DNA of 64,000 nucleotides from Rhodopseudomonas rhenobacensis. Its GTDB lineage: Bacteria; Pseudomonadota; Alphaproteobacteria; Rhizobiales; Xanthobacteraceae. The DNA lies in contig NZ_JACHIH010000011.1 of assembly GCF_014203125.1 (NCBI RefSeq), forward strand, positions 1 through 64,000, written 5' to 3'. Under the pieces are notes generated by a model. It was given only the letters and a program-made list of their open reading frames with translations. It was not told the origin of the DNA and ran no database searches. Below, in pieces: positions 1-10,939 of this stretch (the stretch's first letter is position 1; each line of letters starts with the position of its first letter). Position numbers and translations under genes: made by a program.

Positions 1-2597
1 CGGATGGTCTCGGCGAATTCGAAGCCGTTCATGTCCGGCATCTCGATGTCGGTGAGGATGGCGTCGAACTCCTGGCCGGAGCGCAGCACGCCCAAACCCT
101 CTTGCGCGTTGGTGGCGAGCCGCACCTTGTAGCCCGCGGCCTTCAACACCGGGCCCAGCATGTTGCGGAAGAACGCCGAGTCGTCGACCAACAGGATCGA
201 CTGCGCGGAGCTGGAGGGCCGCATTTCCTTGCGCTTGAACCAGTCGGCGAACGCCATCGGCAGGAAGTGGCCGACGTCGATCACTTCGGTGGCGGCGCCC
301 TTGATCACCGCGGAGCCCAGAATGCCCTCGTGGCTGGAGCCGACCTCGATCTGCAGATGCTCCTCGACGATGTCGACGATCTCGTCGACCACCAGGCCCA
401 TCGCGCGGTCGTCGTCGGCGAACACCAGGATCGGCTGCGCCCCGGAGGTCTGCACGGTGACGCCCTCCATGGTGACCAGCGGCATCAATTGATCGCGGTA
501 CTGCACCATGTGGCGGCCGTTGGAGTATTCGATCTTGTCGGCGGCGATTTCTTCCAGACGCGTCACCAGCGACAGCGGCACCGCCTTGGGCTGCTTGGAG
601 CCGGCGCGGAACACCAACAACGAGGTCAGCTGATCGGCCGAGGAGGCGCGGTTGGCGGCGTTCTCGTCGGCGATGTCGTGCTGGGCTGCGACCGAGGTGC
701 CGAGCGCCTGCGCGATGCCGTTGGGGTCGACGATCATGATCACCGCGCCGTCGCCGAGGATGGTGTTGCCGGAGAACATGCCGATGTGCCGCAGCTTGGT
801 CGACATCGGCTTGACGACGATTTCTTCGGTGTGGAACACGCCGTCGACGACGATGCCGAAGGTCTGGTTGCCGACCTGCGTCACCACGATGAAGCCGTTC
901 TCCGGCTCGGTGACCTTGCCGTCGTCGATCTGCAACAGATGCCGCAGATGCATCAGCGGCAACAGCTTGTTGCGCAAGCGCAGCACCGGGGTGTCCTTGA
1001 TGCGCTCGATCTTGTGTTCGGAATTGGCGTGCGCGCGGACCAGCTCGACCACCGCCAATTGCGGGATGGCGAAGCGGTTGCCGGCGGACTCGACAATCAG
1101 CGCCGAGACGATCGCCAAGGTCAGCGGGATCTTGATGGTGACGCTGGAGCCCTCGCCGGCCACCGACTTGATGTCGATGGTGCCGCCGATCTGATCGATA
1201 TTGGTGCGCACCACGTCCATGCCGACGCCGCGGCCGGAGACGCTGGTGACGGCGGCCGCGGTGGAGAACCCCGGCGCGAAGATGTATTTGTGGATCTGGC
1301 TCTCCGACATCTTCTCGACGTCGGCTTCCGAGGCGAGCCCGTTGGCGATCACCTTGGCCTTGATCCGCGCGGTGTCGAGGCCGCGGCCGTTATCGGCGAT
1401 CGACAGCACGATGTGGCCGCCCTCGTGATAGGCCGACAAACGAATGGTGCCCTGCTCGGGCTTGCCGGCGGCGGCGCGCTCGGCGGGAGTCTCCAGGCCA
1501 TGATCGGCGGAGTTGCGCACCATATGCGTCAACGGGTCCTTGATCAGGTCGAGCACCTGGCGGTCGAGCTCGGTGTCGGCGCCGTGCATCTCCAGTTCGA
1601 TCTGCTTGCCGAGTTCGCTCGACAGATCGCGCACGATCCGCGGCAGCTTCTGCCAGGCATTGCCGATCGGCTGCATCCTGGTCTTCATCACGCCGTCCTG
1701 CAGTTCGGCGGTGACGGTGGAGAGCCGCTGCAACGGCACCTTGAACTCGGTGTCCTCGTGGCGGCGGCTGATCTCCAGGAGCTGATTGCGGGTCAGCACC
1801 AGCTCGGACACCATCGTCATCAGATGTTCGAGGGTGTCGACATTGACGCGGATCGACTGGTTGGCGATCTTGTCGGCGTCGTGCGGCGGCGTGTCCAATT
1901 CCACCACGGTCTTCTTACGGGCGGCGGGCTTCGCCGAAGGCTTCGCCTCAAGCTTGCTGTCCGGCCTGCTCATCTCGACCACCAGATGGCCGGGCTTGGC
2001 CTCCACCGGCTGCGGCAGCTCGACCGCGACTTCGGTCTCGCGAAACGCCCGCTCCAATTCGTCGAGCGAGACTTCGCCGGGGCGCAGCGCGCGCTCCAGA
2101 ATCTGCGGCACCAGCGTGCCCTCGGCGACCGCGGGCGTCGCGACGATTTCGGGCTCCACCTCGGGCGCCAGCGCAGCCGCGATCGCTTCGGGCGCGATCT
2201 CGTCGGGCGCGGCCTCCGGCATCGGGCGCTGCGACAACACTTCCAGCTCGCCGATCAGATCGTCGTCGACGCCTTCTGGCTCGGCTTCGGTGGCTTCCAG
2301 CCCGCCCAGAATCTCCTTGATGCGATCGATGGTGAGCAGGATCAGCGTCACCGCTTCGCCGGTCACCGGCATGCCGTCGCGGAATTTGCCCATCAGCGTC
2401 TCGGCGGCGTGCGCCAGCGCTTCCAATCGCGGCAAGCCTAGAAACCCACAGGTCCCCTTGATGGTGTGAACCAGACGAAAGATGTTGTCCAAAATCTTGG
2501 CGTTGTTCGGGTCCTGCTCGAACCGGACCAGCTGATTGTCAACCGTGTCCAGACTCTCATTCGTCTCCGTCAAAAACTCGCGCAACAAGTCGTCCAT
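1..2597 (-). CDS. cheA: Hybrid chemotaxis histidine kinase CheA with C-terminal receiver domain (partial)
   Basis: Translated from the minus strand; the gene runs off the left edge, so its C-terminus is missing. It is a cytoplasmic kinase that relays chemoreceptor signals to response regulators. Order seen: an N-terminal Hpt domain with the phospho-accepting His about residue 44 in the motif RLVHTIKGTCGFLGL, an Ala/Pro/Glu-rich linker, the dimerisation domain, an ATPase domain (N-box near DHGLETPAERAAAGKP, then DNGRGLD and GRGVGMDVV), CheW-like sequence and finally a receiver domain with ILLVDDS and LTDIEMPDMNGFEF at the edge. The start ATG is preceded by a GGAAAGG-like ribosome site. CheA proteins fused to a receiver occur in several Alphaproteobacteria. 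Two chemoreceptors and a single-domain regulator follow on the same strand, which fits a signalling locus. The very long plus-strand ORF over it is a GC-driven shadow. Confidence 0.95.
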   Translation of the reverse strand, partial: MDDLLREFLTETNESLDTVDNQLVRFEQDPNNAKILDNIFRLVHTIKGTCGFLGLPRLEALAHAAETLMGKFRDGMPVTGEAVTLILLTIDRIKEILGGLEATEAEPEGVDDDLIGELEVLSQRPMPEAAPDEIAPEAIAAALAPEVEPEIVATPAVAEGTLVPQILERALRPGEVSLDELERAFRETEVAVELPQPVEAKPGHLVVEMSRPDSKLEAKPSAKPAARKKTVVELDTPPHDADKIANQSIRVNVDTLEHLMTMVSELVLTRNQLLEISRRHEDTEFKVPLQRLSTVTAELQDGVMKTRMQPIGNAWQKLPRIVRDLSSELGKQIELEMHGADTELDRQVLDLIKDPLTHMVRNSADHGLETPAERAAAGKPEQGTIRLSAYHEGGHIVLSIADNGRGLDTARIKAKVIANGLASEADVEKMSESQIHKYIFAPGFSTAAAVTSVSGRGVGMDVVRTNIDQIGGTIDIKSVAGEGSSVTIKIPLTLAIVSALIVESAGNRFAIPQLAVVELVRAHANSEHKIERIKDTPVLRLRNKLLPLMHLRHLLQIDDGKVTEPENGFIVVTQVGNQTFGIVVDGVFHTEEIVVKPMSTKLRHIGMFSGNTILGDGAVIMIVDPNGIAQALGTSVAAQHDIADENAANRASSADQLTSLLVFRAGSKQPKAVPLSLVTRLEEIAADKIEYSNGRHMVQYRDQLMPLVTMEGVTVQTSGAQPILVFADDDRAMGLVVDEIVDIVEEHLQIEVGSSHEGILGSAVIKGAATEVIDVGHFLPMAFADWFKRKEMRPSSSAQSILLVDDSAFFRNMLGPVLKAAGYKVRLATNAQEGLGVLRSGQEFDAILTDIEMPDMNGFEFAETI

Positions 2598-3020
2598 CAC
2601 GATACGCCTTTCCAAACCCTTCGCGCCGCGCCTTACGAAGACAGATCGCCGATATCCGCCGTCACGCGCATCTTGCCCGTTTCTGTTTTGGGCCCCGTGG
2701 GCGTGGCTGCGAAGCAAGTCGCTCGCATCTTCGTCCACCGGGCGCCATCTTTACCGATCAAACCTTACATTTCGTCTACACGCGCAATGCTCGCTCAAGC
2801 AGCTAGCAGTAGCTTGGACGAGTCTACCCGCCCGTTAATTTTGACGTTGGTACAAATACCGGCCGGCGGAGGACGATCGACAACGCGCAGCGCGTGACAA
2901 TGCGCGCAAATATCTCGATGACACGCAGGACGCGAATGCCGCGCGCGTGCTCATGCTACTTTCGATTCATGGTTGCGCAGAATCTTAACGACCGCCGCGC
3001 TCGCACTGTGGCGTTCGGCG
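2598..3020. other. Intergenic gap, no gene seen
   Basis: About 420 bases lie between cheA and the truncated chemoreceptor, both read leftward. I see no convincing coding frame, tRNA, FixK-type box or terminator. The stretch is somewhat less GC-rich than its neighbours and presumably holds the cheA promoter. Confidence 0.5.
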
Positions 3021-3968
3021 TTACGCCGCGCGCACCGTGGTGAGAAACAGCGTGACCTCGTCCTTCAGCCGGCTGCTGTCGCGCGACAGCGACTGCGCCG
3101 CGGACAGCACCTGCGACGAGGCGGAGCCGGTCTCGCTGGCGCCGCGCTGCACGTCGCTGATGTTGGCGGAGACCTGCTGGGTGCCCTGCGCCGCCTGCTG
3201 CACGTTGCGGGAGATCTCCTGGGTCGCAGCGCCCTGCTCTTCCACCGCAGCCGCGATGGTCGAGGCGATCTCCGACATCTTGCCGATGGTGTCGCCGATT
3301 TCCCGGATCGCACTGACCGATTGCTCGGTGGCGGTCTGGATGCTGGAGATCTGCTGACCGATTTCGCCGGTGGCCTTCGCGGTCTGCTCGGCGAGCGCCT
3401 TGACTTCCGACGCCACCACGGCGAAGCCGCGACCGGCCTCGCCCGCGCGAGCAGCCTCGATCGTCGCGTTGAGCGCCAGCAGATTGGTCTGCCCGGCGAT
3501 CGCGTTGATCAACGCGACGACGTCGCCGATCCGCGCCGCAGCCATCGCCAACTCGCCGACCCGATCGTTGGTCTTGCGCGCCTGCTCGACCGCCTCGTTG
3601 GCGATCCTGGCGGAGTCCTGCACCTGGCGGCTGATCTCGTTGACCGACGAACCCATCTCCTCGGTGGCGGAGGCCACCGACTGCACGTTGGTGGAGGCTT
3701 CCTCGGAGGCCGAGGCGACCACGATGGCGAGCTGCTGCGAGCGCACCGCGGTCGTGGTCAGTGTCGCGGCCGAGGATTCGAGCTCGGTGGAGGCCGAGGA
3801 GACCGTCTCGATGATCTCGCCGATCGCGCCTTCGAAGCGGTCGGCCAGTTGGTGCATGTCGCGGCGGCGATGATCGGCCGCGAGGTGCTCCTGTTTGGTG
3901 ATCGCCTCCGCCTCGGCGCTGGCCTTGGCTTCGGCGTTTTGCCGGATCACCACGATGGTCTTCGCCAT
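3021..3968 (-). CDS. N-terminally truncated methyl-accepting chemotaxis protein
   Basis: The 315-residue product is almost entirely a chemoreceptor signalling domain. It contains the highly conserved hairpin tip ([20 protein letters not shown] followed by [19 protein letters not shown]) and long coiled-coil flanks. No periplasmic sensor and no membrane segment precede it. The ATG sits inside what looks like the second half of a HAMP domain: upstream in the same frame one can read [16 protein letters not shown] and, before that, a [11 protein letters not shown] stretch resembling a decayed HAMP start. Only 212 bases separate it from the next chemoreceptor, whose signalling domain is very similar, so it may be a broken tandem copy. 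It could still work as a soluble receptor using the same CheA. The start codon is uncertain. Confidence 0.75.
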   Translation of the reverse strand: MAKTIVVIRQNAEAKASAEAEAITKQEHLAADHRRRDMHQLADRFEGAIGEIIETVSSASTELESSAATLTTTAVRSQQLAIVVASASEEASTNVQSVASATEEMGSSVNEISRQVQDSARIANEAVEQARKTNDRVGELAMAAARIGDVVALINAIAGQTNLLALNATIEAARAGEAGRGFAVVASEVKALAEQTAKATGEIGQQISSIQTATEQSVSAIREIGDTIGKMSEIASTIAAAVEEQGAATQEISRNVQQAAQGTQQVSANISDVQRGASETGSASSQVLSAAQSLSRDSSRLKDEVTLFLTTVRAA

Positions 3969-4180
3969 GTCGCCGACCTCGTCGCCGCGCTCGGCGCCTG
4001 GAATGGTGACACCGGCCCCCGGTTGTGCCTGCGCCCCAGTGACCGATGCCGAGGTGAGCGAAACGCTAATCGGTCGAAGCTGAGGGACTGTTAAGTTCGC
4101 GCCTGGTAGAATTCCGAGCCCCCGGCGCGCGCGGCCAACCCGCCGGACGTGGCATGCGAACGCGCGCGGCGACGCGTCGA

Positions 4181-6148
4181 TCAGGCGGCGCGGACCGTGC
4201 GCAGAAACTTGCTGACTTCGTCCTTCAGCCGGCTGCTGTCGCGCGACAACGACTGCGCCGCCGACAGCACCTGCGCCGAAGCCGCGCCGGTCTCGCTGGC
4301 GCCGAGCTGCACGTCGCTGATGTTGGACGACACCTGCATGGTGCCTTGTGCCGCCTGCTGCACGTTGCGGGAGATTTCCTGCGTCGCGGCGCCCTGCTCT
4401 TCCACCGCCGAAGCGATGGTCGACGAAATCTCCGACATCTGGCCGATGGTGACGCCGATCTCCCGGATCGCCGCAACCGAGCCCTGGGTTGCGCTCTGAA
4501 TCCCGTTGATCTGCTGGCTGATCTCGCCGGTGGCTTTGGCGGTCTGCTCGGCCAGCGCCTTGACCTCGGACGCCACAACGGCGAAGCCGCGCCCCGCCTC
4601 ACCGGCGCGCGCCGCCTCGATGGTGGCGTTCAGCGCCAACAGGTTGGTCTGACCGGCGATGGTGTTGATCAACTCGACGACGTCGCCGATCCGGCTCGCC
4701 GCCTGCGACAACTCGCCGACCCGATCGTTGGTGCTGCGGGCCTGATCCACCGCCTCGGAGGCGATCCGCGACGAATTCTGCACCTGGCGGCTGATCTCGT
4801 TGACCGACGACGACATCTCTTCGGTCGCCGACGCCACCGACTGCACATTGGTCGAGGCTTCCTCGGACGCCGCGGCGACCAGCGTCGCCAATTCCCGCGA
4901 GCGGTCCGCCGTCGTCGTCAGCGTCGTCGCCGACGCCTCGAGCTCGGTCGAGGCCGAGGAGACGGTGTGGACGATCTCACCGACCGCGGCTTCGAAGTCG
5001 TCGGCGAGCTTGTACATGTCCTTCTTGCGCAACTCGGCCATCAGGCGATCCTGCCGGGCCTTGGCCTCGGATTCCTCCTGCGCCTTGCGTTCGGCTTTGA
5101 CCTTGAAGGTCTCGACCGCCTGCGCGATCTCGCCGATCTCATCCTTGCGGCCGAGCCCGGGAAGCACGATCGCGAAATTGCCATCGGCCAGCTCATGCAT
5201 CGCTTTGGTCATGGCCGACAATGGCCGCGACACCGAGCGGCCGATCAGGAAGCCCATCAGGCCCACGATCACGACGATCCCGGCGATGCTGATCTGCATC
5301 AGCGACTTGGTCTGCCCGCGCGCGGTCAATTCCGCGCTCTGGGCGGCCTCGCTGCTCTGCTTGACCGATTGTTCGACCGCCGCAATCATCGGTTCGATCG
5401 CCGCGAAGCGGGCCGAAATCGCGCTCTGCTCCTTGGCGGCCAATTGCGCGGTCGCGACCCAGGCGAAGAAGTCGCGCTGATAGGCTTCGAGCTTGCGGCC
5501 GAGGTCGGCCTGCGCCTCCGCCGGAATATCGGATCGCGCGAGTTGCGCGGAAAACTCGGCCGCGCGTTTCTTCATGTCGTCGCCGGATTTGGCTTCGCCG
5601 CGCAGCATGAAATCCTTCTCATGGCGCCGCATCATCAGCATGGTGACCGCCAGGCTCGGCCTGTCGAACGCCTTCAGCGCGCCCTCGATCGCGTGCACCG
5701 AGGCACGCAAGCTGCCTTCCAGGCCCTTGTCCTCCTTGAGGCCGAGCTTGACGCGCGCGGCGGTCAACGCGGCAAAATGAGCGTCGTAATCCGCAGTGCC
5801 GGCTTGCATCGCGTTGAGGTTCTGCACAAGATCGTTCTGCCCGAGCGCGCTCGCCTGCCGCCGCATATCGTCGAGATCGGCGGACACTTCCTTGCTCATT
5901 TGCAGGTGCTCCTGGACGTTCTTCTCATCCTTGCGAAGCAGGAAATCCTTTTCGGCGCGGCGCATCCGCAGGATCGTCACCAGCACCTTGTTCTGCAGCG
6001 CCTCGAGCGAGCGTGCGCTGTCGTCGGCCTTGCGAAACACGTCCTGTTTGGCGTCGCCCAACAAATAGAGTCCACCGAGCAGCAGCAACCCGGCAATTCC
6101 GAGTGCGGCGATCGAACTGATTTTGTGAGTGAGTCGCAAAGTGAACAT
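4181..6148 (-). CDS. Methyl-accepting chemotaxis protein with HBM-like sensor domain
   Basis: A 655-residue transmembrane chemoreceptor. It has an N-terminal membrane helix (about residues 8-30), a long helical periplasmic region of about 270 residues, a second membrane helix near [16 protein letters not shown], a HAMP domain and a C-terminal signalling domain with the conserved hairpin tip. The sensor carries two repeats of an RRxEKDF motif ([12 protein letters not shown] and [12 protein letters not shown]), which is typical of helical bimodular (HBM) sensors known from McpS-type receptors of organic acids; the ligand here is unknown. I place the start at the internal Met of MFTLRLTHK because GGAAAC lies just upstream and the membrane helix then begins in the normal position; an upstream ATG at 6268 would add 40 Arg/Pro-rich residues. 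The C-terminus has no obvious CheR-tethering pentapeptide. Confidence 0.92.
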   Translation of the reverse strand: MFTLRLTHKISSIAALGIAGLLLLGGLYLLGDAKQDVFRKADDSARSLEALQNKVLVTILRMRRAEKDFLLRKDEKNVQEHLQMSKEVSADLDDMRRQASALGQNDLVQNLNAMQAGTADYDAHFAALTAARVKLGLKEDKGLEGSLRASVHAIEGALKAFDRPSLAVTMLMMRRHEKDFMLRGEAKSGDDMKKRAAEFSAQLARSDIPAEAQADLGRKLEAYQRDFFAWVATAQLAAKEQSAISARFAAIEPMIAAVEQSVKQSSEAAQSAELTARGQTKSLMQISIAGIVVIVGLMGFLIGRSVSRPLSAMTKAMHELADGNFAIVLPGLGRKDEIGEIAQAVETFKVKAERKAQEESEAKARQDRLMAELRKKDMYKLADDFEAAVGEIVHTVSSASTELEASATTLTTTADRSRELATLVAAASEEASTNVQSVASATEEMSSSVNEISRQVQNSSRIASEAVDQARSTNDRVGELSQAASRIGDVVELINTIAGQTNLLALNATIEAARAGEAGRGFAVVASEVKALAEQTAKATGEISQQINGIQSATQGSVAAIREIGVTIGQMSEISSTIASAVEEQGAATQEISRNVQQAAQGTMQVSSNISDVQLGASETGAASAQVLSAAQSLSRDSSRLKDEVSKFLRTVRAA

Positions 6149-6388
6149 GTCGTTGTTTCCGCAAAGGCTGCGCTGAGGAGCTGTTGGACGTCGTGGCGCA
6201 TGCGGGCGAAGGCAAGACGAGGGATCTGCCATCTCAGCATCCGCAATCGGCGGCGCACCGAACAACAACCCGAACGTTGCAGCGAAAACACTTAACGTTT
6301 CGTCATGCGGAACCGCTGCGACGAACGTTTGACGCTGGCAATGCTACCGGCATCGCCGCGATGGCGACCGCAGCGACGCGGCTCGACG

Positions 6389-6892
6389 TCAGCTGTCGGG
6401 ATCGAACCGCGGACCGCGGACTTCACCCCAGGAGTGCACGATCGGCAGTCCGGCGAGCGCGCTGCGCAGGTTGGCCAGCGAGATCCGCAGCGCCGCCAGA
6501 TCGATCGGCTTCGGGAAACTGTGCAGCAATTCCATGCCGAGCGAGCGCGCCAGCAGCCGCGCGGCACTGCGCCGCTCGGCATTCATGCCGCTGATCAGGA
6601 TCACCGGCCCGTGGTAATCGGCATCGGCCATCGCCTGCAGCACCTCGTTGCCGTCGCCGTCCTCGAGCATCAGGTCGAGGGTCACGCAGGCGAAGCGACG
6701 GCCGCGCAGCAACTCGATGCCCTCGGCGCAGCTGTTGGCCTGGGTCACTTGGTAGCCGGCCTTTTCCGCCGCGGCCGCGATCAGCATCCGCTGCGTCGGG
6801 TCGTCGTCGACCACGAGAAGGCCCAACAGGCCGAGAACGGTCTCCGCCGGAGCGGCCCGGTCCGCAACCTCGGCGCGTCGACGTCTGCTCAT
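6389..6892 (-). CDS. Single-domain response regulator (CheY-like receiver)
   Basis: 167 residues with one receiver domain and no recognisable output domain. Conserved parts are the acidic pocket LVVDDDPTQRM, the phospho-acceptor Asp in CVTLDLMLEDGDG, the switch residue in VILISGMN and the Lys in FPKPID. An Arg-rich N-terminal stretch of about 25 residues precedes the receiver and the last 30 residues are of unknown use. It follows the chemoreceptor on the same strand after a 240-base gap, so it may serve the chemotaxis pathway or another kinase; its partner cannot be told from sequence. Start is moderately certain. Confidence 0.85.
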   Translation of the reverse strand: MSRRRRAEVADRAAPAETVLGLLGLLVVDDDPTQRMLIAAAAEKAGYQVTQANSCAEGIELLRGRRFACVTLDLMLEDGDGNEVLQAMADADYHGPVILISGMNAERRSAARLLARSLGMELLHSFPKPIDLAALRISLANLRSALAGLPIVHSWGEVRGPRFDPDS

Positions 6893-7041
6893 GCCTTGTC
6901 CTCGGTCATCGCAAATCGTTGGGATCGACTTAGCGAACGCGGTCGACTGGTTCGTTAATCGAAGGCCAGGCTTTACCCGATGCGTTTACGGCTGCTTACG
7001 CGGCGCCCGACAATTTGAGGAACTCGTCGGCGCGCAGTTAG

Positions 7042-8226
7042 TCACGGCTCGCCGGTGCCGCTGATCAGCGCAAAGGCGTGCCGCGCCACCATCAGGTCCT
7101 CGTCGGTCGGGATGATCCAAGCCGAAACCCGGCTGGCGGGCGAGGTCAGCCGCGGCCCGGAGACGGCGGCCTCGTCGATCTCGACGCCGAGCCAGGCCGC
7201 CTGTTGCAGCACGCGACGGCGGATCTCGGGCGAATGCTCGCCGATCCCGGCGGTGAATACGATGGCGTCGAGGCCGCCGAGCGCGGCGGCGAGCGATCCC
7301 AGTTCGCGGCCGATGCGGTAGACGAACAGCTCGACCGCGGCGGCGGCATGCGGGTCGTCGCTGCCGAGCAACGTGCGCATGTCGCCGCTGATCCCCGACA
7401 CCCCGAGCAGCCCGGAGTGCCGATACAGCAGGTCGCGCACTGCGGCCGGCGTCATGCCGTTCTCTTCCAGCAGATACAGCACCACCGAGGGATCGATGGT
7501 GCCGCAGCGCGTCGCCATCGGCAGGCCGTCGAGCGGCGTGAAGCCCATGGTGGTCGCGACGCTGCGCCGGCGATGCAGCCCGCACATGCTGACGCCGCCG
7601 CCGAGATGGGCCACCACCACGCGACCCTCGGCGGCCTCGCCCAGCATATCCGGCAGCACGCCGGCGATGTATTCGTAAGACAGCCCGTGGAAGCCGTAGC
7701 GGCGCACGCCCTCCGCGGTGATCGCGCGTGGCAGCGCGTAGCTGGTCGCGACCTCCGACTGGCCGTGGTGGAACGCGGTGTCGAAGCAGGCGACCTGCGG
7801 CAGCCCCGGATGCAAGCGCGCCAAGGCTTCGATCGCCGCGATGTGGTTCGGCTCGTGCAGCGGCGCCAGCGGCACCAGCGAGCGCATGGTCGCCAGCACC
7901 GCATCGTCGACCAGCACCGGCGCCGCATAATGCGCGCCGCCGTGCACGATGCGATGCCCGGCGGCGGTCACCTGATAATCGGTGAAATGGCGATCGAGCC
8001 AGCGCAGGATATTGCCCAGCGCATCCCCATGCGTGGCGGCGGCGATCGGGTGCTCGGTCAGCACCGCGCCGCCGGCAGCGGTGGCGCGCAACTGCGCCGC
8101 CTCGCCGATGTTGGCGACCTCGCCGTTGCACAACAGCTCCTGCTTGGTGGGACGTTCGCCGGCCGGATACAGCGAGAACTTCAGGCTCGACGAGCCGGCA
8201 TTGACCACCAGGATGGCGCCGGTCAT
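7042..8226 (-). CDS. ackA: Acetate kinase, xfp-linked, with divergent phosphate motif
   Basis: 394 residues of the ASKHA fold. It interconverts acetyl phosphate plus ADP and acetate plus ATP. The N-terminal motif VVNAGSSSLKFSL, His124 (LAPLHEPN), Asp149 (ACFDTAF), His180 (YGFHGLSYEY), Arg240 and the C-terminal Glu (IIPTDEDLMVARHA) are present. The gene is 27 bases downstream of phosphoketolase in the same direction, the classical arrangement in which phosphoketolase makes acetyl phosphate and acetate kinase harvests it as ATP. Odd points: the usual HLGNG motif reads HLGGG (Asn to Gly at about residue 210), DTSMG reads ATTMG, and GTRSGD reads ATRCGT. Activity therefore needs testing, although the other catalytic residues are intact. 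Divergent copies coupled to xfp are plausible as a subfamily, which is an inference. Confidence 0.93.
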   Translation of the reverse strand: MTGAILVVNAGSSSLKFSLYPAGERPTKQELLCNGEVANIGEAAQLRATAAGGAVLTEHPIAAATHGDALGNILRWLDRHFTDYQVTAAGHRIVHGGAHYAAPVLVDDAVLATMRSLVPLAPLHEPNHIAAIEALARLHPGLPQVACFDTAFHHGQSEVATSYALPRAITAEGVRRYGFHGLSYEYIAGVLPDMLGEAAEGRVVVAHLGGGVSMCGLHRRRSVATTMGFTPLDGLPMATRCGTIDPSVVLYLLEENGMTPAAVRDLLYRHSGLLGVSGISGDMRTLLGSDDPHAAAAVELFVYRIGRELGSLAAALGGLDAIVFTAGIGEHSPEIRRRVLQQAAWLGVEIDEAAVSGPRLTSPASRVSAWIIPTDEDLMVARHAFALISGTGEP

Positions 8227-8253
8227 CGCGTCATGCTCCCGCTGCGCATCCGC

Positions 8254-10608
8254 TCACGCCGTCCAGCGCCAGTCGACGATCTCCGGCAGGTCGTCGCCGT
8301 GTTCGCCGATATAGAGCTTGTGGCGCTGGATGCTGTCCCAGTAGCGCGCGGTCGCTGCCGCCGCCAGACCGCTCAGCCGCGGGATGCGCAGGATCGCATC
8401 CAACGCCAGCCGATAGCGGTCGAGATCGTTCAGCACCACCATGTCGAACGGCGTGGTGGTGGTGCCCTCCTCCTTGTAGCCGCGGACATGGATATTGTGG
8501 TGATTGTGCCGGCGATAGGTCAGTTTGTGGATCATCGACGGATAGCCGTGGAACGCGAAGATCACCGGCTTGTCGGTGGTGAACAATTCGTCGAAGCCGC
8601 GGTCGTCGAGGCCGTGCGGATGCTCGCTGCGCGGCTGCAGCACCATCAGGTCGACGACGTTGACCACGCGGATGCGGATGTCGGGCACGTACTCCCGCAA
8701 CAGCTTCACCGCCGCCAACGCCTCGACGGTCGGCACGTCGCCGGCGCAGGCCATCACCACGTCGGGATCGCCGTCGTCGTTGCTGGCAAAGCGCCAGATC
8801 CCGGCGCCCGAGGTGCAGTGCCGCACCGCGGCGTCGATGTCCAGCCACTGCCATTCCGGCTGCTTGCCGGCGACGATGACGTTGACGTAGTTGCGGCTGC
8901 GCAGGCAGTGATCGGCCACCGACAGCAGGCAGTTGGCATCCGGCGGCAGATAGATCCGCGCGATGTCGGATTTCTTGTTGGCGACGTGGTCGATGAAGCC
9001 GGGATCCTGATGCGAGAAGCCGTTGTGATCCTGGCGCCAGACATGCGAGGTCAACAAATAGTTCAGCGATCCGATCGGCTTGCGCCACGGGATCGTGGCG
9101 CAGACCTTCAGCCATTTGGCGTGCTGGTTGAACATCGAATCGATGATGTGGATGAAGGCTTCGTAGCAGGAGAACAGGCCGTGGCGGCCGGTCAGCAGAT
9201 AGCCTTCGAGCCAGCCCTGGCACAGATGCTCGCTCAGCACCTCCATCACCCGGCCGTCCTGGCTGAGGTTGATGTCGACGTCCTCGACCTCCGCCATCCA
9301 TTCTTTGCCGGAGACCTCGAACACCGCTTCCAGCCGGTTCGACGCGGTCTCGTCGGGACCGAACAGCCGGAAATTCTGGCTGTCGAGATTCGCCTTCATC
9401 ACGTCGCGCAGATAGTGGCCGAGCACGCGGGTGGATTCCGCGCGCACCGAGCCCGGGCCGGACAGCGTCACGGCGTAATCATGGAAGTCCGGCAGCGACA
9501 ACGGCTGCAGCAGTTCTCCGCCATTGGCGTGCGGATTGGCGCTCATCCGCCGGTGCCCGGTCGGCGCCAGCGCGACGAGGTCGTCGCGCAGCTTGCCGTT
9601 GCCGTCGAACAAGTCCTGCGGCTGGTAGCTGCGCATCCAGTCCTCGAGCAGCTTCAGGTGCTCCGGCGCCTTGAAGTCGGCGATCGGCACCTGATGCGCG
9701 CGCCAGGTGCCTTCGACCGGCAGGTTGTCGACGAATTTCGGCCCGGTCCATCCCTTCGGGGTGCGCAGCACGATCATCGGCCAGCGCGGCCGCTCGGTGG
9801 CGCCGTGCTGGCGGGCTTCCTCCTGGATATGGCGGATCTGCGCCAGGATCCGATCCAACGTGCCGGCCAACAGCTGGTGCACCACGGCCGGATCGTCGCC
9901 CTCGACAAAATACGGCTCGTAGCCGTAGCCGCGCAGCAATTCGGTGAGTTCGACGCGGCCGATGCGGGCCAGCACGGTCGGGTTGGCGATCTTGAAACCG
10001 TTGAGATGCAGGATCGGCAGCACCGCGCCGTCGCGCACCGGGTTGAGGAACTTGTTGGAATGCCAGCTGGTGGCCAGCGCCCCGGTCTCCGCCTCGCCGT
10101 CGCCGACGATGCAGGCGACGATCAGATCGGGATTGTCGAACGCGGCGCCATAGGCATGCGCCAGCGAATAGCCGAGTTCGCCGCCTTCATGGATCGAGCC
10201 GGGAGTCTCCGGCGAGACGTGGCTTGGAATGCCGTGCGGCCAGGAGAATTGCCGGAACAGCCGCTGCATACCGTTGCGGCTGCGCTCGATCGCCGGATAG
10301 CGCTCGGTGTAGGAGCCTTCCAGATAGGAGTTCGCCACCAGCCCGGGGCCGCCATGGCCCGGACCGATGATGTACATCATGTTGAGATCGTGCTGCTTGA
10401 TCAGCCGATTGAGGTGCACATAGAGCAGGTTGAGACCCGGCGTGGTGCCCCAGTGGCCGAGCAGCCGCGGCTTGATGTGCTCCAGCCTCAGCGGCGTCTC
10501 CAACAGCGGATTGTCCTGGAGATAGATCTGGCCGACCGAGAGGTAGTTCGCGGCGCGCCAATAGGCGTGCATCTTCTCCAAAAGGTCTGGCGACAACGGA
10601 TCAGGCAT
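8254..10608 (-). CDS. xfp: Phosphoketolase (xylulose-5-phosphate / fructose-6-phosphate)
   Basis: About 784 residues, the usual family length. A thiamine diphosphate enzyme that splits xylulose 5-phosphate (and often fructose 6-phosphate) with phosphate to give acetyl phosphate and a shorter sugar phosphate. Recognisable parts are the N-terminal [22 protein letters not shown], the thiamine-diphosphate motif VGDGEAETG, and the C-terminal [14 protein letters not shown] and [15 protein letters not shown]. It lies upstream of ackA with a 27-base gap, forming an acetyl-phosphate/ATP pathway. I chose the ATG of [13 protein letters not shown] because GGAG lies about seven bases before it; an in-frame ATG at 10641 would add 11 residues but has no clear ribosome site. 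The upstream gap holds two FixK/FNR-type palindromes, so expression at low oxygen is likely but shared with the divergent BON gene. Confidence 0.95.
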   Translation of the reverse strand: MPDPLSPDLLEKMHAYWRAANYLSVGQIYLQDNPLLETPLRLEHIKPRLLGHWGTTPGLNLLYVHLNRLIKQHDLNMMYIIGPGHGGPGLVANSYLEGSYTERYPAIERSRNGMQRLFRQFSWPHGIPSHVSPETPGSIHEGGELGYSLAHAYGAAFDNPDLIVACIVGDGEAETGALATSWHSNKFLNPVRDGAVLPILHLNGFKIANPTVLARIGRVELTELLRGYGYEPYFVEGDDPAVVHQLLAGTLDRILAQIRHIQEEARQHGATERPRWPMIVLRTPKGWTGPKFVDNLPVEGTWRAHQVPIADFKAPEHLKLLEDWMRSYQPQDLFDGNGKLRDDLVALAPTGHRRMSANPHANGGELLQPLSLPDFHDYAVTLSGPGSVRAESTRVLGHYLRDVMKANLDSQNFRLFGPDETASNRLEAVFEVSGKEWMAEVEDVDINLSQDGRVMEVLSEHLCQGWLEGYLLTGRHGLFSCYEAFIHIIDSMFNQHAKWLKVCATIPWRKPIGSLNYLLTSHVWRQDHNGFSHQDPGFIDHVANKKSDIARIYLPPDANCLLSVADHCLRSRNYVNVIVAGKQPEWQWLDIDAAVRHCTSGAGIWRFASNDDGDPDVVMACAGDVPTVEALAAVKLLREYVPDIRIRVVNVVDLMVLQPRSEHPHGLDDRGFDELFTTDKPVIFAFHGYPSMIHKLTYRRHNHHNIHVRGYKEEGTTTTPFDMVVLNDLDRYRLALDAILRIPRLSGLAAAATARYWDSIQRHKLYIGEHGDDLPEIVDWRWTA

Positions 10609-10939
10609 GCGGGTCTCCAACTCTGCTGACAGCTTTGGCATCGGGGGTCCGGGGAGCCGGCGCGGCGGTGTTGCGTAAAGCTTGCAACTGCGGCCGATGA
10701 GAGATGATGCTCACGATCGCGGCATTCCGGTAGTCGTTGATCGCGTTGCTCGCTCGTCGAGCCATGCGGTAGGTGATGGGCCGAACACGATGACGGTGAG
10801 CGTAACCATGCCGAGCCGGCGCGCAATGAGTATTGTCGTGATCGCTAATCTTCACCTTTGATGCTGCCACAACAGAACAAATGCGATCCGGCGCCGCATC
10901 TTTTTAACTATTCTGAAGCTGTACACGCTGCTGCGACGG

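Noticed and set aside
102-2441. A 779-residue plus-strand frame at the left end
   Set aside because: Minus-strand translation gives an unmistakable CheA with all kinase motifs; the plus-strand product is low-complexity.
7078-10629. A 1183-residue open frame on the plus strand over ackA and xfp
   Set aside because: It is antisense to two complete, motif-rich enzymes; its product is His/Arg/Asp-rich with no domain. Long antisense frames are usual in GC-rich DNA.
10601-10870. Small frame of 89 residues upstream of xfp
   Set aside because: No ribosome site or motif and basic composition; it lies in the divergent promoter region.
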